NCBI RefSeq assembly: GCF_030063135.1
Contig: NZ_JASISO010000045.1
Coordinates: 1 to 64,000 of the forward strand
From: Streptomyces sp. G-G2
GTDB taxonomy: Bacteria; Actinomycetota; Actinomycetes; Streptomycetales; Streptomycetaceae
DNA length: 64,000 nucleotides
Direction: 5' to 3'
Each line of letters opens with the position of its first letter. Position 1 is the stretch's first letter. A model generated the notes under the pieces. The model had not been told where the DNA came from and did no database searches. It was given only the letters and a program-made list of their open reading frames with translations. Below, piece by piece: positions 17,809 through 25,794 of the stretch. Made by a program: the position numbers and the translations under genes.

Positions 17809-18473
17809 CGCGAGCCTCCGTTCGAGGTGTGACGGGAGCGGGAGCGGATCACTTCCACGGCCAGCGGGGTCAGGGAGACGAGCACCACGAGTGCCACGAG
17901 GGGCAGCAGGTAGCGGTCGACGTTGGGCACGGAGGAACCGAGGGCGTAGCCCGCGAGCACCAGGCCGACGGTCCACACGATTCCACCCGCCATCTGCCAG
18001 ATGGCGAAGAGCCGCGCGGGCACGTTGAGCGCGCCGGCCATCGGGTTGAGCACCGTGCGCACGATGGGGATGAAGCGGGCCAGCACGATGGCCTTGGCGT
18101 GGCCGTAGCGGTTCAGCAGCTCTTCGGCGCGCGCGGCGCCCTCGTGGAGTTTGCGGCTGCGGCTGCGGGCGAGCAGCGCCTTCCCGCCCCGGCGCCCGAT
18201 CCAGTAACCGGTCTGGGCGCCGAGCAGCGCGCCGAGGACGGCGGCGGTCAGCACCTGCGGGAGGGAGAGGTGCACGGGGCCGTGGGCTCCGGGGACGCAC
18301 AGCAGACCGGCGGTGAAGAGGAGGGAGTCGCCGGGCAGGAAGAACCCGACCAGCAGGCCGGTCTCGGCGAAGAGGACCACCGCGATGCCGAGCGCACCGA
18401 AGGCGGACAGCAGTGATCCCGCGTCGAGGAGGTTCACGGCCTGTGGCGACAGCGCGAGGGCGGATAGAGCCAT
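17805..18473 (-). CDS. DedA-family membrane protein
   Basis: A 222-residue inner-membrane protein. It shows the DedA pattern: an acidic residue in the first re-entrant region (ETGLLVGFFLPGDSLLF), GYWIGRRGGKALL, then the conserved arginines in LARFIPIVRTVLNPMAGA. DedA proteins are now known to include undecaprenyl-phosphate flippases (UptA type). It heads a leftward operon with two PAP2 phosphatases, which suggests lipid-carrier recycling. The operon is divergent from a BlaI repressor across two operator-like dyads. GGGAG lies about nine bases before the ATG. Confidence 0.88.
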   Translation of the reverse strand: MALSALALSPQAVNLLDAGSLLSAFGALGIAVVLFAETGLLVGFFLPGDSLLFTAGLLCVPGAHGPVHLSLPQVLTAAVLGALLGAQTGYWIGRRGGKALLARSRSRKLHEGAARAEELLNRYGHAKAIVLARFIPIVRTVLNPMAGALNVPARLFAIWQMAGGIVWTVGLVLAGYALGSSVPNVDRYLLPLVALVVLVSLTPLAVEVIRSRSRHTSNGGSR

Positions 18474-18539
18474 GGTGGACTGCTCCCATAATCTGAACGG
18501 ACGGATCCGAACGGACAGGCCGGGATCGGAACCCCGGAC

Positions 18540-18576
18540 GACTACACTGCCGTAGACGGTCTACACCACTGTAGAC
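18540..18576. promoter_or_regulatory. Two BlaI-type operator dyads
   Basis: The second dyad is GTCTAC, six bases, GTAGAC (18559-18576), a perfect repeat; the first (18540-18557) has the same form with one mismatch. Between them GTAGAC-G-GTCTAC also forms a palindrome. Spaced TACA/TGTA dyads are the known BlaI/MecI target type. The site lies between the DedA operon and the BlaI gene and probably controls both. Confidence 0.7.
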
Positions 18577-18600
18577 GAAAGAAGGGTGAGGAGCGTTCCC

Positions 18601-18972
18601 ATGGGCGAGGCGAACCCGGAACGGCGACCGGCAGGCGAGCTGGAGGCCACGGTCCTGGCCGCCCTGTGGGCGGCCGGAGCCCCCCTGACCCCGGCTCAGG
18701 TGCAGGGTGCGCTCGGCACCTCGCACGCGCGCACCACCGTGACCACGATCCTGACCCGGCTCCATGAGAAGGGCTCGGTGTCCCGCACCCGCTCCGGGCG
18801 CGGATTCGCGTACCTGCCCACCGAGGACGCCTCCGGACTCACGGCCCGGCGCATGCACTCGGAGCTGGAGAAGACCGAGGACCGGGGCGCGGTGCTGAGC
18901 CGCTTCGTCTCCCGGCTCAGCGATGACGACGAGGCGCTGCTGCGCTCCCTGCTCGACGGGAGCGGCGCGTGA
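18601..18972 (+). CDS. BlaI/MecI-family transcriptional repressor
   Basis: A 123-residue winged-helix repressor: ELEATVLAALWAAGAPLTPA, then the recognition helix with ARTTVTTILTRLHEKG and the wing SVSRTRSGRGFAYLP, all typical of BlaI/MecI/CopY proteins. In this family repression ends when the protein is cleaved by a BlaR1-type protease, here encoded by the next gene (GTGA overlap). ATG 18601 with GAGGAG seven bases upstream is preferred to the GTG at 18586. Two dyads just upstream are its likely targets. Confidence 0.9.
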   Translation: MGEANPERRPAGELEATVLAALWAAGAPLTPAQVQGALGTSHARTTVTTILTRLHEKGSVSRTRSGRGFAYLPTEDASGLTARRMHSELEKTEDRGAVLSRFVSRLSDDDEALLRSLLDGSGA

Positions 18973-19934
18973 TCCCGTCGATGTGGGTGCCGTTGCTCGT
19001 CCCCCTGCTCGTGCCGTTCCTGGCCGGGCCGGTGGGCCGTCGGCTGGTCGGCTGGCTGCCCCCTCGCCATGCCGTGTGGCTGCTCGCCGTCACCGCGACG
19101 GGCCTGGCCCTCGGCAGTACGGCGGCCCTCGCGCTGCTCGTCGTCCCCGGGGCGACCCACCTGGACGTCGTCGCCGCGCTGGGCGAACTGCTGACCCCGC
19201 TGCGGACCGGTTCGCCCGACGCCGTGGTGGCCGTGGCCATCGCGGCCACGGCCCTGCTGGCGTGGTCCGGCGCCCTGCTGGTGCGGGCCCTGAACCGGCG
19301 CTGGGCCCAACTGCGCCGGGCCGGTCGGCTCGCGGCGCGCGCCGAGGGCGAGCTGGTCGTCCTGCGGGACGCCTGCCCGGACGCGTACGCGCTGCCCGGC
19401 CGCCCGGGCCGGATCGTGGTGACCACCGGCATGCTGGAAGCGCTGCCCGCCGCCGAACGCGAGGCGCTGTTCGCCCACGAACGGGCCCACCTCAGGGACC
19501 GCCACCACCTCTTCGCCGCCGCGGTCGACCTCGCCGCCCTGTGCCACCCGGCTCTGCGGGCCCTGCGCGAGCCGCTCGCCTACGCCCTGGAGCGCAGCGC
19601 CGACGAGAGCGCGGCCCGCGCCGTCGGGGATCGCGGGCTCACGGCCCGCGCGATCGGCAGGGCCGCCCTGGCCGCCCGCGCGGCCGGGTCCCAGGGCGCG
19701 CCCCGGCCCGCGTTCGCGCTCGCCGCGACGACCGGGCCGGTGCCGCGCCGGGTGGCCGCTCTGCTCGACCGCCCCGTCGACGCCGCGCCCGCGCCGCGCA
19801 CCCGCACCGCGCGGCGGCTCGCGGCGGTGGCCCTGCTCGCCTGCCTGGCCCTGTCCGCGGCCGCCGCCCTGGACGCCGCGCGGGATCTGCACGCGGGCAT
19901 CGAGATCGCCCAGGGCGAGACCGCCGGGAAGTGA
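18969..19934 (+). CDS. M56-family membrane metallopeptidase (BlaR1-like)
   Basis: A 321-residue membrane protease. Three hydrophobic helices fill the first ~115 residues. The zinc motif is FAHERAHLRDRHH near residue 170, an HExxH, and ALERSADE supplies the distal glutamate. A last helix (RLAAVALLACLALSAAAAL) lies at the C-terminus. Unlike true BlaR1 there is no penicillin-binding sensor domain, as usual for the short actinobacterial BlaI-M56 pairs. The GTG overlaps the BlaI stop. It presumably cleaves BlaI after a signal; the signal is unknown, but the divergent DedA/PAP2 operon points to envelope stress. Confidence 0.85.
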   Translation: MIPSMWVPLLVPLLVPFLAGPVGRRLVGWLPPRHAVWLLAVTATGLALGSTAALALLVVPGATHLDVVAALGELLTPLRTGSPDAVVAVAIAATALLAWSGALLVRALNRRWAQLRRAGRLAARAEGELVVLRDACPDAYALPGRPGRIVVTTGMLEALPAAEREALFAHERAHLRDRHHLFAAAVDLAALCHPALRALREPLAYALERSADESAARAVGDRGLTARAIGRAALAARAAGSQGAPRPAFALAATTGPVPRRVAALLDRPVDAAPAPRTRTARRLAAVALLACLALSAAAALDAARDLHAGIEIAQGETAGK

Positions 19935-20005
19935 ACCCCGGCCGGTCGGGCGGTGGCGGGCCGGACGGTGACACCGCGGACGGCGGCGGTCCGGACGCCA
20001 ACGGT

Positions 20006-20080
20006 CCGGAAGGTCGCGGGCCGGAAGGTCGCTGGCCGGAAGGTCGCAGGCCGGAAGGTCGCAGGCCGGAAGGTCGCGGG
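20006..20080. repeat. Five tandem copies of a 15-bp unit
   Basis: CCGGAAGGTCGCNGG is repeated five times without gaps; copies differ only at one position (G, T, A, A, G). More degenerate copies precede it from about 19960. It lies between the convergent ends of the M56 and YigZ-like genes, outside both. Fifteen bases keep any reading frame intact (PEGRR in one frame). Confidence 0.85.
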
Positions 20081-20087
20081 CCGCCGC

Positions 20088-20714
20088 TCAGGGAGCGTAG
20101 GTCTCGCCGCCGAGGGTGAGGGTCGCGCTGCCCGCCGTACTGTCGGCGAGCCACGCCTCGAACGCGGGCAGGTCGGCTTCCGGCAGGGCGATCTCGATCT
20201 CCACGGCGGCGCCGTAGCGCAGGTCGACCACGGTACGGCCGGTGGCGCGCAGGTCGTTCTGGGTCTTGCCCGCCCGCTGGTGGTCGACGGTGACGGTGGC
20301 CAGCCGGTAGCGGTGGCGGGTGACGGTGCCGAGTACGTCGAGGGCTTCGCCCACCACTCCGCCGTAGGCGCGGATCAGGCCGCCCGCGCCGAGTTTCACC
20401 CCGCCGTAGTAGCGGGTGACCACGGCGACGGCGTAGCGGATGTCGCGCCTCATCAGCATGTGGAGCATGGGCACTCCGGCGGTGCCGCCGGGTTCCCCGT
20501 CGTCGCTGGCCTTCTGGACGGACGCGGTGGCCCCGATCACGTAGGCAAAGCAGTTGTGCGAGGCGGTGGGGTGTTCCTTGCGGATCCGGGCGACGAAGTC
20601 CTGCGCCTCGCGCTCGGTCGCGGCGGGGGCGAGCGCGCAGAGGAAGCGCGAGCGGTTGATCTCGGACTCGTGCACGCCCTCGCGGGCCACCGTGACGTAC
20701 TGGTCTGCCTTCAC
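20088..20714 (-). CDS. YigZ/IMPACT-family protein
   Basis: A 208-residue protein of the IMPACT/YigZ family. The N-terminal IMPACT domain has SRFLCALAPAATEREAQDFV, KEHPTASHNCFAY, DDGEPGGTAGVPML and VTRYYGGVKLGAGGLIRAYG, all hallmark blocks; a small C-terminal ferredoxin-like domain follows. Family members interact with translation factors or RNA, but the bacterial role is poorly known. GTG 20714 is chosen because TAGGGT sits seven bases before it, giving a leaderless-type start; the frame upstream overlaps the divergent gene. Confidence 0.87.
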   Translation of the reverse strand: MKADQYVTVAREGVHESEINRSRFLCALAPAATEREAQDFVARIRKEHPTASHNCFAYVIGATASVQKASDDGEPGGTAGVPMLHMLMRRDIRYAVAVVTRYYGGVKLGAGGLIRAYGGVVGEALDVLGTVTRHRYRLATVTVDHQRAGKTQNDLRATGRTVVDLRYGAAVEIEIALPEADLPAFEAWLADSTAGSATLTLGGETYAP

Positions 20715-20721
20715 CCGCTCA

Positions 20722-20727
20722 ACCCTA
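20722..20727 (-). promoter_or_regulatory. -10 box TAGGGT, leaderless-type promoter
   Basis: On the minus strand TAGGGT lies seven bases before the GTG of the YigZ-like gene, with no ribosome-binding site between. Confidence 0.45.
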
Positions 20728-20808
20728 AGGGGAATCGGACAGGTGTCCTTCCTGTTGAGCGGGGTGCGGCGGCACCCGGCCGACCCGTGAGAGCAGAAGG
20801 CGGCGCGC

Positions 20809-21213
20809 GTGTACGGCGACCCGGCAACCATCCGCAAGATCCTCACCGAGCACGGCGACACCTGGGCGGTGGTGGGCCTGTCCAACAACAGCGACCGCGC
20901 GGCCTACGGCGTCGCCCGGGTGCTCCAGCGGTTCGGGAAGCGGGTCGTCCCGGTCCACCCGAAGGCCGAGACCGTGCACGGCGAGCCGGGTTACCCCTCG
21001 CTGGAGGCCATCCCCTTCCCCGTGGACGTGGTGGACGTCTTCGTGAACAGCGCGCTCGCCGGCCAGGTCGCCGACGAGGCCGTGGCGGCGGGCGCCGGGG
21101 CGGTCTGGTTCCAGCTCGGCGTGACCGACCCGGAGGCCTTCGAGCGCACCGTGGCCGCCGGACTCGACATGGTCATGGACCGCTGCCCGGCCATCGAGAT
21201 CCCGGCTCTCTGA
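20809..21213 (+). CDS. CoA-binding domain protein (YccU-like)
   Basis: A 134-residue single Rossmann domain. WAVVGLSNNSDRAAYGVARVLQ is the nucleotide-binding loop, with later blocks GKRVVPVHPKAE and VVDVFVNSALAG and the GAGAVWFQLGV strand, as in stand-alone CoA-binding proteins related to succinyl-CoA ligase alpha subunits. Its metabolic role is unknown in general. GTG 20809 is used with a weak AGAAGG about ten bases upstream. It is divergent from the YigZ-like gene. Confidence 0.85.
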   Translation: MYGDPATIRKILTEHGDTWAVVGLSNNSDRAAYGVARVLQRFGKRVVPVHPKAETVHGEPGYPSLEAIPFPVDVVDVFVNSALAGQVADEAVAAGAGAVWFQLGVTDPEAFERTVAAGLDMVMDRCPAIEIPAL

Positions 21214-21237
21214 GCGAAGCGAGCCGACCGGCGGACC

Positions 21238-21277
21238 GGCGGCCACCGCGCGCAACGGTCCGGTGACGGTGGCCGCC
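21238..21277. terminator. Strong hairpin between convergent genes
   Basis: GGCGGCCACCG pairs exactly with CGGTGGCCGCC across an 18-base loop, 24 bases after the CoA-binding gene and 107 bases beyond the end of the convergent NRPS gene. Confidence 0.6.
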
Positions 21278-21383
21278 GTACGGTTCTCGCAGTACCCCTG
21301 ATCAGCGCGTTCGCCCCCTCCGTCCCGCGGGAGGAACGGCTGCGCGCTGCCACGGGGTGACCGGCCGGGGGCCGGGAGACGGG

Positions 21384-24300
21384 CTAGAGCATCTCGGGGG
21401 CGGCGGCCCCCGCGATGGGGTTGCCCGCCCAGTGGGTCGCGGGTGGGACCGTCTCACCGCGCATGACGAGGGAGGAGGCTCCGACCGAGGCGTGGGCGCC
21501 GACCGCGCTGCCCGGCAGCACGATGCTGTGCGGGCCGAGCGAGGCGCCCTCGGCGAGATGGACCGTGTCCATCCGCATGATCCGGTCGTGGAACAGATGG
21601 GTCTGGAGCACGCAGCCCCGGTTCACGGTCGCACCGTCGCCGAGTGTGATCAGGTCGGTCTCGGGCAGCCAGTGCGTGTCGCACCACACGCCGCGGCCGA
21701 TCCGGGCCCCCAGGCTCCGCAGCCACCAGTTGAGTACGGGAGTCCCGGTGAACGGCCCGGCCAGCCACGGGACGGCCAGGGATTCCACGAAGGTGTCGTA
21801 CAGCTCGTTGCGCCAGACGAACGAACTCCACAGCGGACGCTCCGCCACCCGGAAGCTGCCCACCAGGGTCCACTTCGCCACGGTCGCCATCAGCGCGGCT
21901 GCCACCCCGGCGGCCAGCAGGACGGGGGCGCCGATCAGTGCCGCGAGCCACAGGCCGCTCGACACGAGGGCGTCCTGCTGAGCGAGCAGTACCCCCTCGG
22001 CCAGTGCCAGCCCGCACATCAGCGGGATCAGACGGCACAGTTCGACGAGCGCGCGGGCCAGCACCAGATGGCGGGCGGGCTCGAAGGTGCGGCCGGGGTC
22101 CGGGGTGTCCGCCACCCGCGGCAGGGCCATCGAGGGGCGGCCCAGCCAGGAGCTGCCGGGCTCGCTCCGGGCGGGTGCGTCGGAGAGCACCCCGATCAGG
22201 GCGCGGTCGGGCACGGTCCGGCCGGGGCCGACGATGCCCGAGTTCCCGACGAAGGCCCGCCGCCCGATGCGCACCTCGCCCAGGTGCATCCGGCCGCCGC
22301 GCAGTTCGTACGGGGCGGCGAGCACGTCGTCGGCGAGGAAGGCCCCGTCGTCGACCGTGAGGAGCGAGGGCAGCGGCAGGACCGTGGAGATCTCCGCCCG
22401 GCGGCCGACGCTGGCACCGAGCAGCCGCAGCCACACGGGCGTGGCCAGGCTGGCGTACAGCGGGAAGAGCGAGGCGCGGCTGCCGCCGAGGAGCCGGTGC
22501 ACCAGCCAGACGCGCCAGGCGACACCGCCGTCGCGGGGATGGCTGCCGGGGGTGATGCCCCGGCCGAGGAGCCGTACGACGGCGGCCACGGTGAGGATCC
22601 AGCAGACGGTGGTGACGCAGGTCGAGACGGGGACGGTCAGCATGAGCCACAGCGCGGCCGCGCCGAGGGTGACGCAGTCCTTGATCAGGTAGTACGTCCC
22701 GACGAGGGCGGGCGCGGCGGCGAGCACCGGCAGGACCGGCAGCGCCCCCAGGGAGACCGCGTAAGCGGCCTTCCACCGTCGCGCGAACCGCGCCGGACGC
22801 ACGCCGCCCGGAACCGCCGAGGCCCGGGCGGACGGCGCCGGAACCAGCGGAACCGACCGGGCCGCCGGGGTCGCGCGGCGGGCCGGTGAGCCGTGCCAGG
22901 TCTCGTGCGCGGGAAGGGCGCCGTCGAGGCAGGCGCCCCCGGCGAGTTCGGCGCCGGGGCCCACCACCGCGCCCGGCATCAGCATGGACCGGTGGCCCAC
23001 CCGGGCCCCGGCGCCTACCCGTACGGCCCCCACCCGCAGCGTCGCTCCGTCGATCCACCACCCGGACAGATCGGCCTCGGGTTCGATCGCGCAGCCCTCA
23101 CCCAGGTCGGCGAGACCGGTCACCGGGGGCATGGTGTGCAGGGCGACCCCGGGCCCGACGGCGCATCCGAGCGAGCGCGCGTACCGGACGGCCCAGGGCG
23201 TGCCGAGCAGCGCCGGCACGCCGAAGGAGGCCACGGTCCGTTCCGCGGCCCACAGCCGAAGGTGGACCCTGCCCCCGCGCGGGTACGCGCCGGGGACGAT
23301 CCCCCGGGTGAACAGGCGGGCCGCCGCGGCGCCGAGGGCGAACCGGGACGGCGCGCTGAACAGCACCACCCAGCCCACCAGCACCAGCCACCACGAGGTG
23401 TAGGGGGTCCAGGCCTGGGGGGCGAGCACCGCGAGGACGTTGTCGACGGCGGCCAGGCCCACCAGTCCCCGCAGCCCCGCCACCCCGAACAGGGCGCACT
23501 GCACGAGGATCTGCGCCGCCCCGGTCCGGCGGCGCAGGGGCGCCGCCTCCGACGTCGGCCGGGCGGCGGCCACGGCGGCGGCGGATCCCTCACGTCCGGC
23601 GAGGCCGTCGAGGTGCGCGGCCATGTCCCGCAGGACGGGGTTCCGGTAGAGGTCCGAGACCGAGACCCCGGGATACCGCTCGCGCAGTACGGAGGCCATC
23701 CGGGCGGCGGTCAGGCTGGTCCCCCCGAGGGCCACGAAGTCGGATCCGGGGCCGGGCCGGGCACCGAGGAGGTGCTCCCACACTTCCACCAGCCTGGCGG
23801 CGGCTCCGCCGAGCGGTTCGCCGTCCGGCCAGGATCGCGCCCCGCCCCTCCCGTCCGCTCCCGGCCCGGTGTCCGGCAGCGGCCAGGGGAGGGCCGCGCG
23901 GTCGACCTTGCCGGAGGTACGGGTGGGCAGTTCGCCGATCTCGGCCAGTACGGGCACCAGCGCGGCGGGCAGGTTCCGGGCCAGCGTCTCCCTGGCCCGG
24001 GCGCGGTCGTATCCGGGCGCGGGGACGACGTATCCGGCGAGCACCTGTCCGCCCCCGGGGGTGGCGTGCACGGCGGCGGCGGCTCCCAGCACTCTGGGCA
24101 GGGCGCTCAACGCGGCGTCGATCTCGCCCAGTTCGACCCGGCGGCCGCCGAGCTTGACCTGGTCGTCGGCCCGCCCCGCGAAGAGGAGGCCCTCGGGGTC
24201 GGCGCGGACCAGGTCGCCGGTCCGGTAGGCGCGGGCCGCGCCCAGCGCGGGGCAGGGCCGGAAGCGTTCGGCGTCCTTGACCGAGTCGAGGTAGCGGGCG

Positions 24301-25475
24301 ACGCCCGCCCCGGCGATGACCAGTTCGCCTTCGGCGCCGGTCGCCACCGGCTCCCCCGCCTCGTCGACGACGGCCAGGTCCCAGCCGTCCAGGGGCAGTC
24401 CGATGCGCAGCGGTTCGCCGGGGCGCAAGAGCGCCGCGCAGGCCACGACGGTGGTTTCGGTGGGGCCGTAGGTGTTCCACATCTCGCGCCCGCCGACCGC
24501 GAACCGCTCGACCAGCTCGGCCGGGCACGCCTCGCCGCCGACGATGAGCAGCCGGACCCGGTCCAGGCATTCGACGGGCCAGAGCGCGGCGAGCGTGGGC
24601 ACGGTCGAGACGGCCGTGATGCCCCGGTCGACGAGCCAGGGGCCCAGCTCGTGTCCGGCGCGTACGAGCGAGCGCGGGGCCGGGACCAGGCAGGCGCCGT
24701 GCCGCCAGGCCAGCCACATCTCCTCGCAGGAGGCGTCGAAGGCGACGGAGAGCCCGGCGAGCACCCGGTCGCCGGGGCCGAGCGGGCGCTCCGGCAGGAA
24801 CAGCCCGGCTTCGGCGTCGACGAAGGCGGCGGCGGCGCGATGGGTGACGGCCACGCCCTTCGGGGCTCCGGTGGAGCCGGAGGTGAAGATGATCCACGCG
24901 TCGTCCCCAGGACCCGCCGCGCTCCCCGCACCCGCGTCCCCGGAACCCGCCGCGCTCCCCGCACCCGCGCCCCTCAAACTCCCCGCGTCCGTCGGCCCCG
25001 CCGCCCGGCCCGGGCCCTCGTCGGCCCCCGCGGGCGGTACCGCGCCGGGCGCCATCGCGCCGTCCGCACCGAGCACCAGGCAGACGCCCGCCTCGCGGAA
25101 CACGGCGGCGGCGCGCTCGTCGGGATCGTCCGCGTCCACCGGGACGTAGGCCGCGCCGCAGCGCAGCACGGCCAGGACCGCCAGGTACAGCTCGGCGCTG
25201 CCGGAGGGGATCCGGATCCCGACGCGGTCGCCCGCGCCGGCCCCGGCCCGGCGCAGCCGCTCGGCGCGGGCGGCGACCTCGGCGGTCAGCCGCCGGTAGT
25301 CGAGCCGTTCGGTGCCGGTGTCCAGGGCATCGGCCCGGGGGTGCGTGGCGGCGGTGGCGTCGAGGATGTCAAGGAGCGTGCGGGCGGGGGCAGGGGGCGC
25401 ACCGAAGTGACACGCGCCCCTCGCCACGGGGGCGAGCGCCGGTCGGGGCAGGGGGCCGGGCGGAGTGGATGGCAT
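21384..25475 (-). CDS. Pls/PosA-type single-module NRPS (poly-amino-acid synthetase-like)
   Basis: A 1363-residue membrane enzyme in the architecture of epsilon-poly-L-lysine synthetase (Pls, about 1319 residues). The adenylation domain (about 30-530) has IIFTSGSTGAPKGVAVTH, FDASCEEMW, NTYGPTETTVVA, YRTGDLVR and a GKVDR lysine; the carrier domain (near 580) has LGGTSLTAARM with the phosphopantetheine serine. The remaining ~750 residues alternate membrane helices with three left-handed beta-helix, hexapeptide-repeat acyltransferase-like domains; there is no condensation or thioesterase domain. By eye the ten specificity residues read D-A-E-S-I-G-T-V-V-K; glutamate at the third position suits a basic amino acid. 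ATG 25475 follows AGAGG by ten bases. A homo-oligomer of lysine, ornithine or diaminobutyrate is the likely product, inferred. Confidence 0.88.
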   Translation of the reverse strand: MPSTPPGPLPRPALAPVARGACHFGAPPAPARTLLDILDATAATHPRADALDTGTERLDYRRLTAEVAARAERLRRAGAGAGDRVGIRIPSGSAELYLAVLAVLRCGAAYVPVDADDPDERAAAVFREAGVCLVLGADGAMAPGAVPPAGADEGPGRAAGPTDAGSLRGAGAGSAAGSGDAGAGSAAGPGDDAWIIFTSGSTGAPKGVAVTHRAAAAFVDAEAGLFLPERPLGPGDRVLAGLSVAFDASCEEMWLAWRHGACLVPAPRSLVRAGHELGPWLVDRGITAVSTVPTLAALWPVECLDRVRLLIVGGEACPAELVERFAVGGREMWNTYGPTETTVVACAALLRPGEPLRIGLPLDGWDLAVVDEAGEPVATGAEGELVIAGAGVARYLDSVKDAERFRPCPALGAARAYRTGDLVRADPEGLLFAGRADDQVKLGGRRVELGEIDAALSALPRVLGAAAAVHATPGGGQVLAGYVVPAPGYDRARARETLARNLPAALVPVLAEIGELPTRTSGKVDRAALPWPLPDTGPGADGRGGARSWPDGEPLGGAAARLVEVWEHLLGARPGPGSDFVALGGTSLTAARMASVLRERYPGVSVSDLYRNPVLRDMAAHLDGLAGREGSAAAVAAARPTSEAAPLRRRTGAAQILVQCALFGVAGLRGLVGLAAVDNVLAVLAPQAWTPYTSWWLVLVGWVVLFSAPSRFALGAAAARLFTRGIVPGAYPRGGRVHLRLWAAERTVASFGVPALLGTPWAVRYARSLGCAVGPGVALHTMPPVTGLADLGEGCAIEPEADLSGWWIDGATLRVGAVRVGAGARVGHRSMLMPGAVVGPGAELAGGACLDGALPAHETWHGSPARRATPAARSVPLVPAPSARASAVPGGVRPARFARRWKAAYAVSLGALPVLPVLAAAPALVGTYYLIKDCVTLGAAALWLMLTVPVSTCVTTVCWILTVAAVVRLLGRGITPGSHPRDGGVAWRVWLVHRLLGGSRASLFPLYASLATPVWLRLLGASVGRRAEISTVLPLPSLLTVDDGAFLADDVLAAPYELRGGRMHLGEVRIGRRAFVGNSGIVGPGRTVPDRALIGVLSDAPARSEPGSSWLGRPSMALPRVADTPDPGRTFEPARHLVLARALVELCRLIPLMCGLALAEGVLLAQQDALVSSGLWLAALIGAPVLLAAGVAAALMATVAKWTLVGSFRVAERPLWSSFVWRNELYDTFVESLAVPWLAGPFTGTPVLNWWLRSLGARIGRGVWCDTHWLPETDLITLGDGATVNRGCVLQTHLFHDRIMRMDTVHLAEGASLGPHSIVLPGSAVGAHASVGASSLVMRGETVPPATHWAGNPIAGAAAPEML

Positions 25476-25794
25476 CGGTGGTGCGCCTCTATTCGGCTGT
25501 GTGACGTGCGTATTCTGCACGGCCGGATCCCCGCATCGGGCGTCCGCCGCACGCATCCACAGATACCGGGCGACGCACCTCCGCTCACCGCCCGGAGGGC
25601 AAGGTTCCGCAAATCGAACGGTCCGCCTCGAACCCCAACACCACGTCAAACCCTTGCGGCGGGCGGGGTCGCGCCCCCTCTCGCCCGACCCGGGCGCGTT
25701 CGCGCATCGACGCCCCGTGGGGAGGATTTGAACAACCGCTGGGCTGACGTTCGGTATCGGACGGACCCCTCGGTCCGTCCGGAGCGCGGCGCGG
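25476..25794. other. Intergenic region upstream of the Pls-like gene
   Basis: About 320 bases that must carry the promoter of the Pls-like gene. It is less GC-rich than its surroundings, especially 25490-25620. I see no convincing -35/-10 pair, long dyad or open frame with protein-like sense. Confidence 0.4.

Noticed and set aside
20006..20080. Tandem repeat as a possible CRISPR array
   Set aside because: Units are 15 bp, directly adjacent with no spacers, and no cas genes exist.
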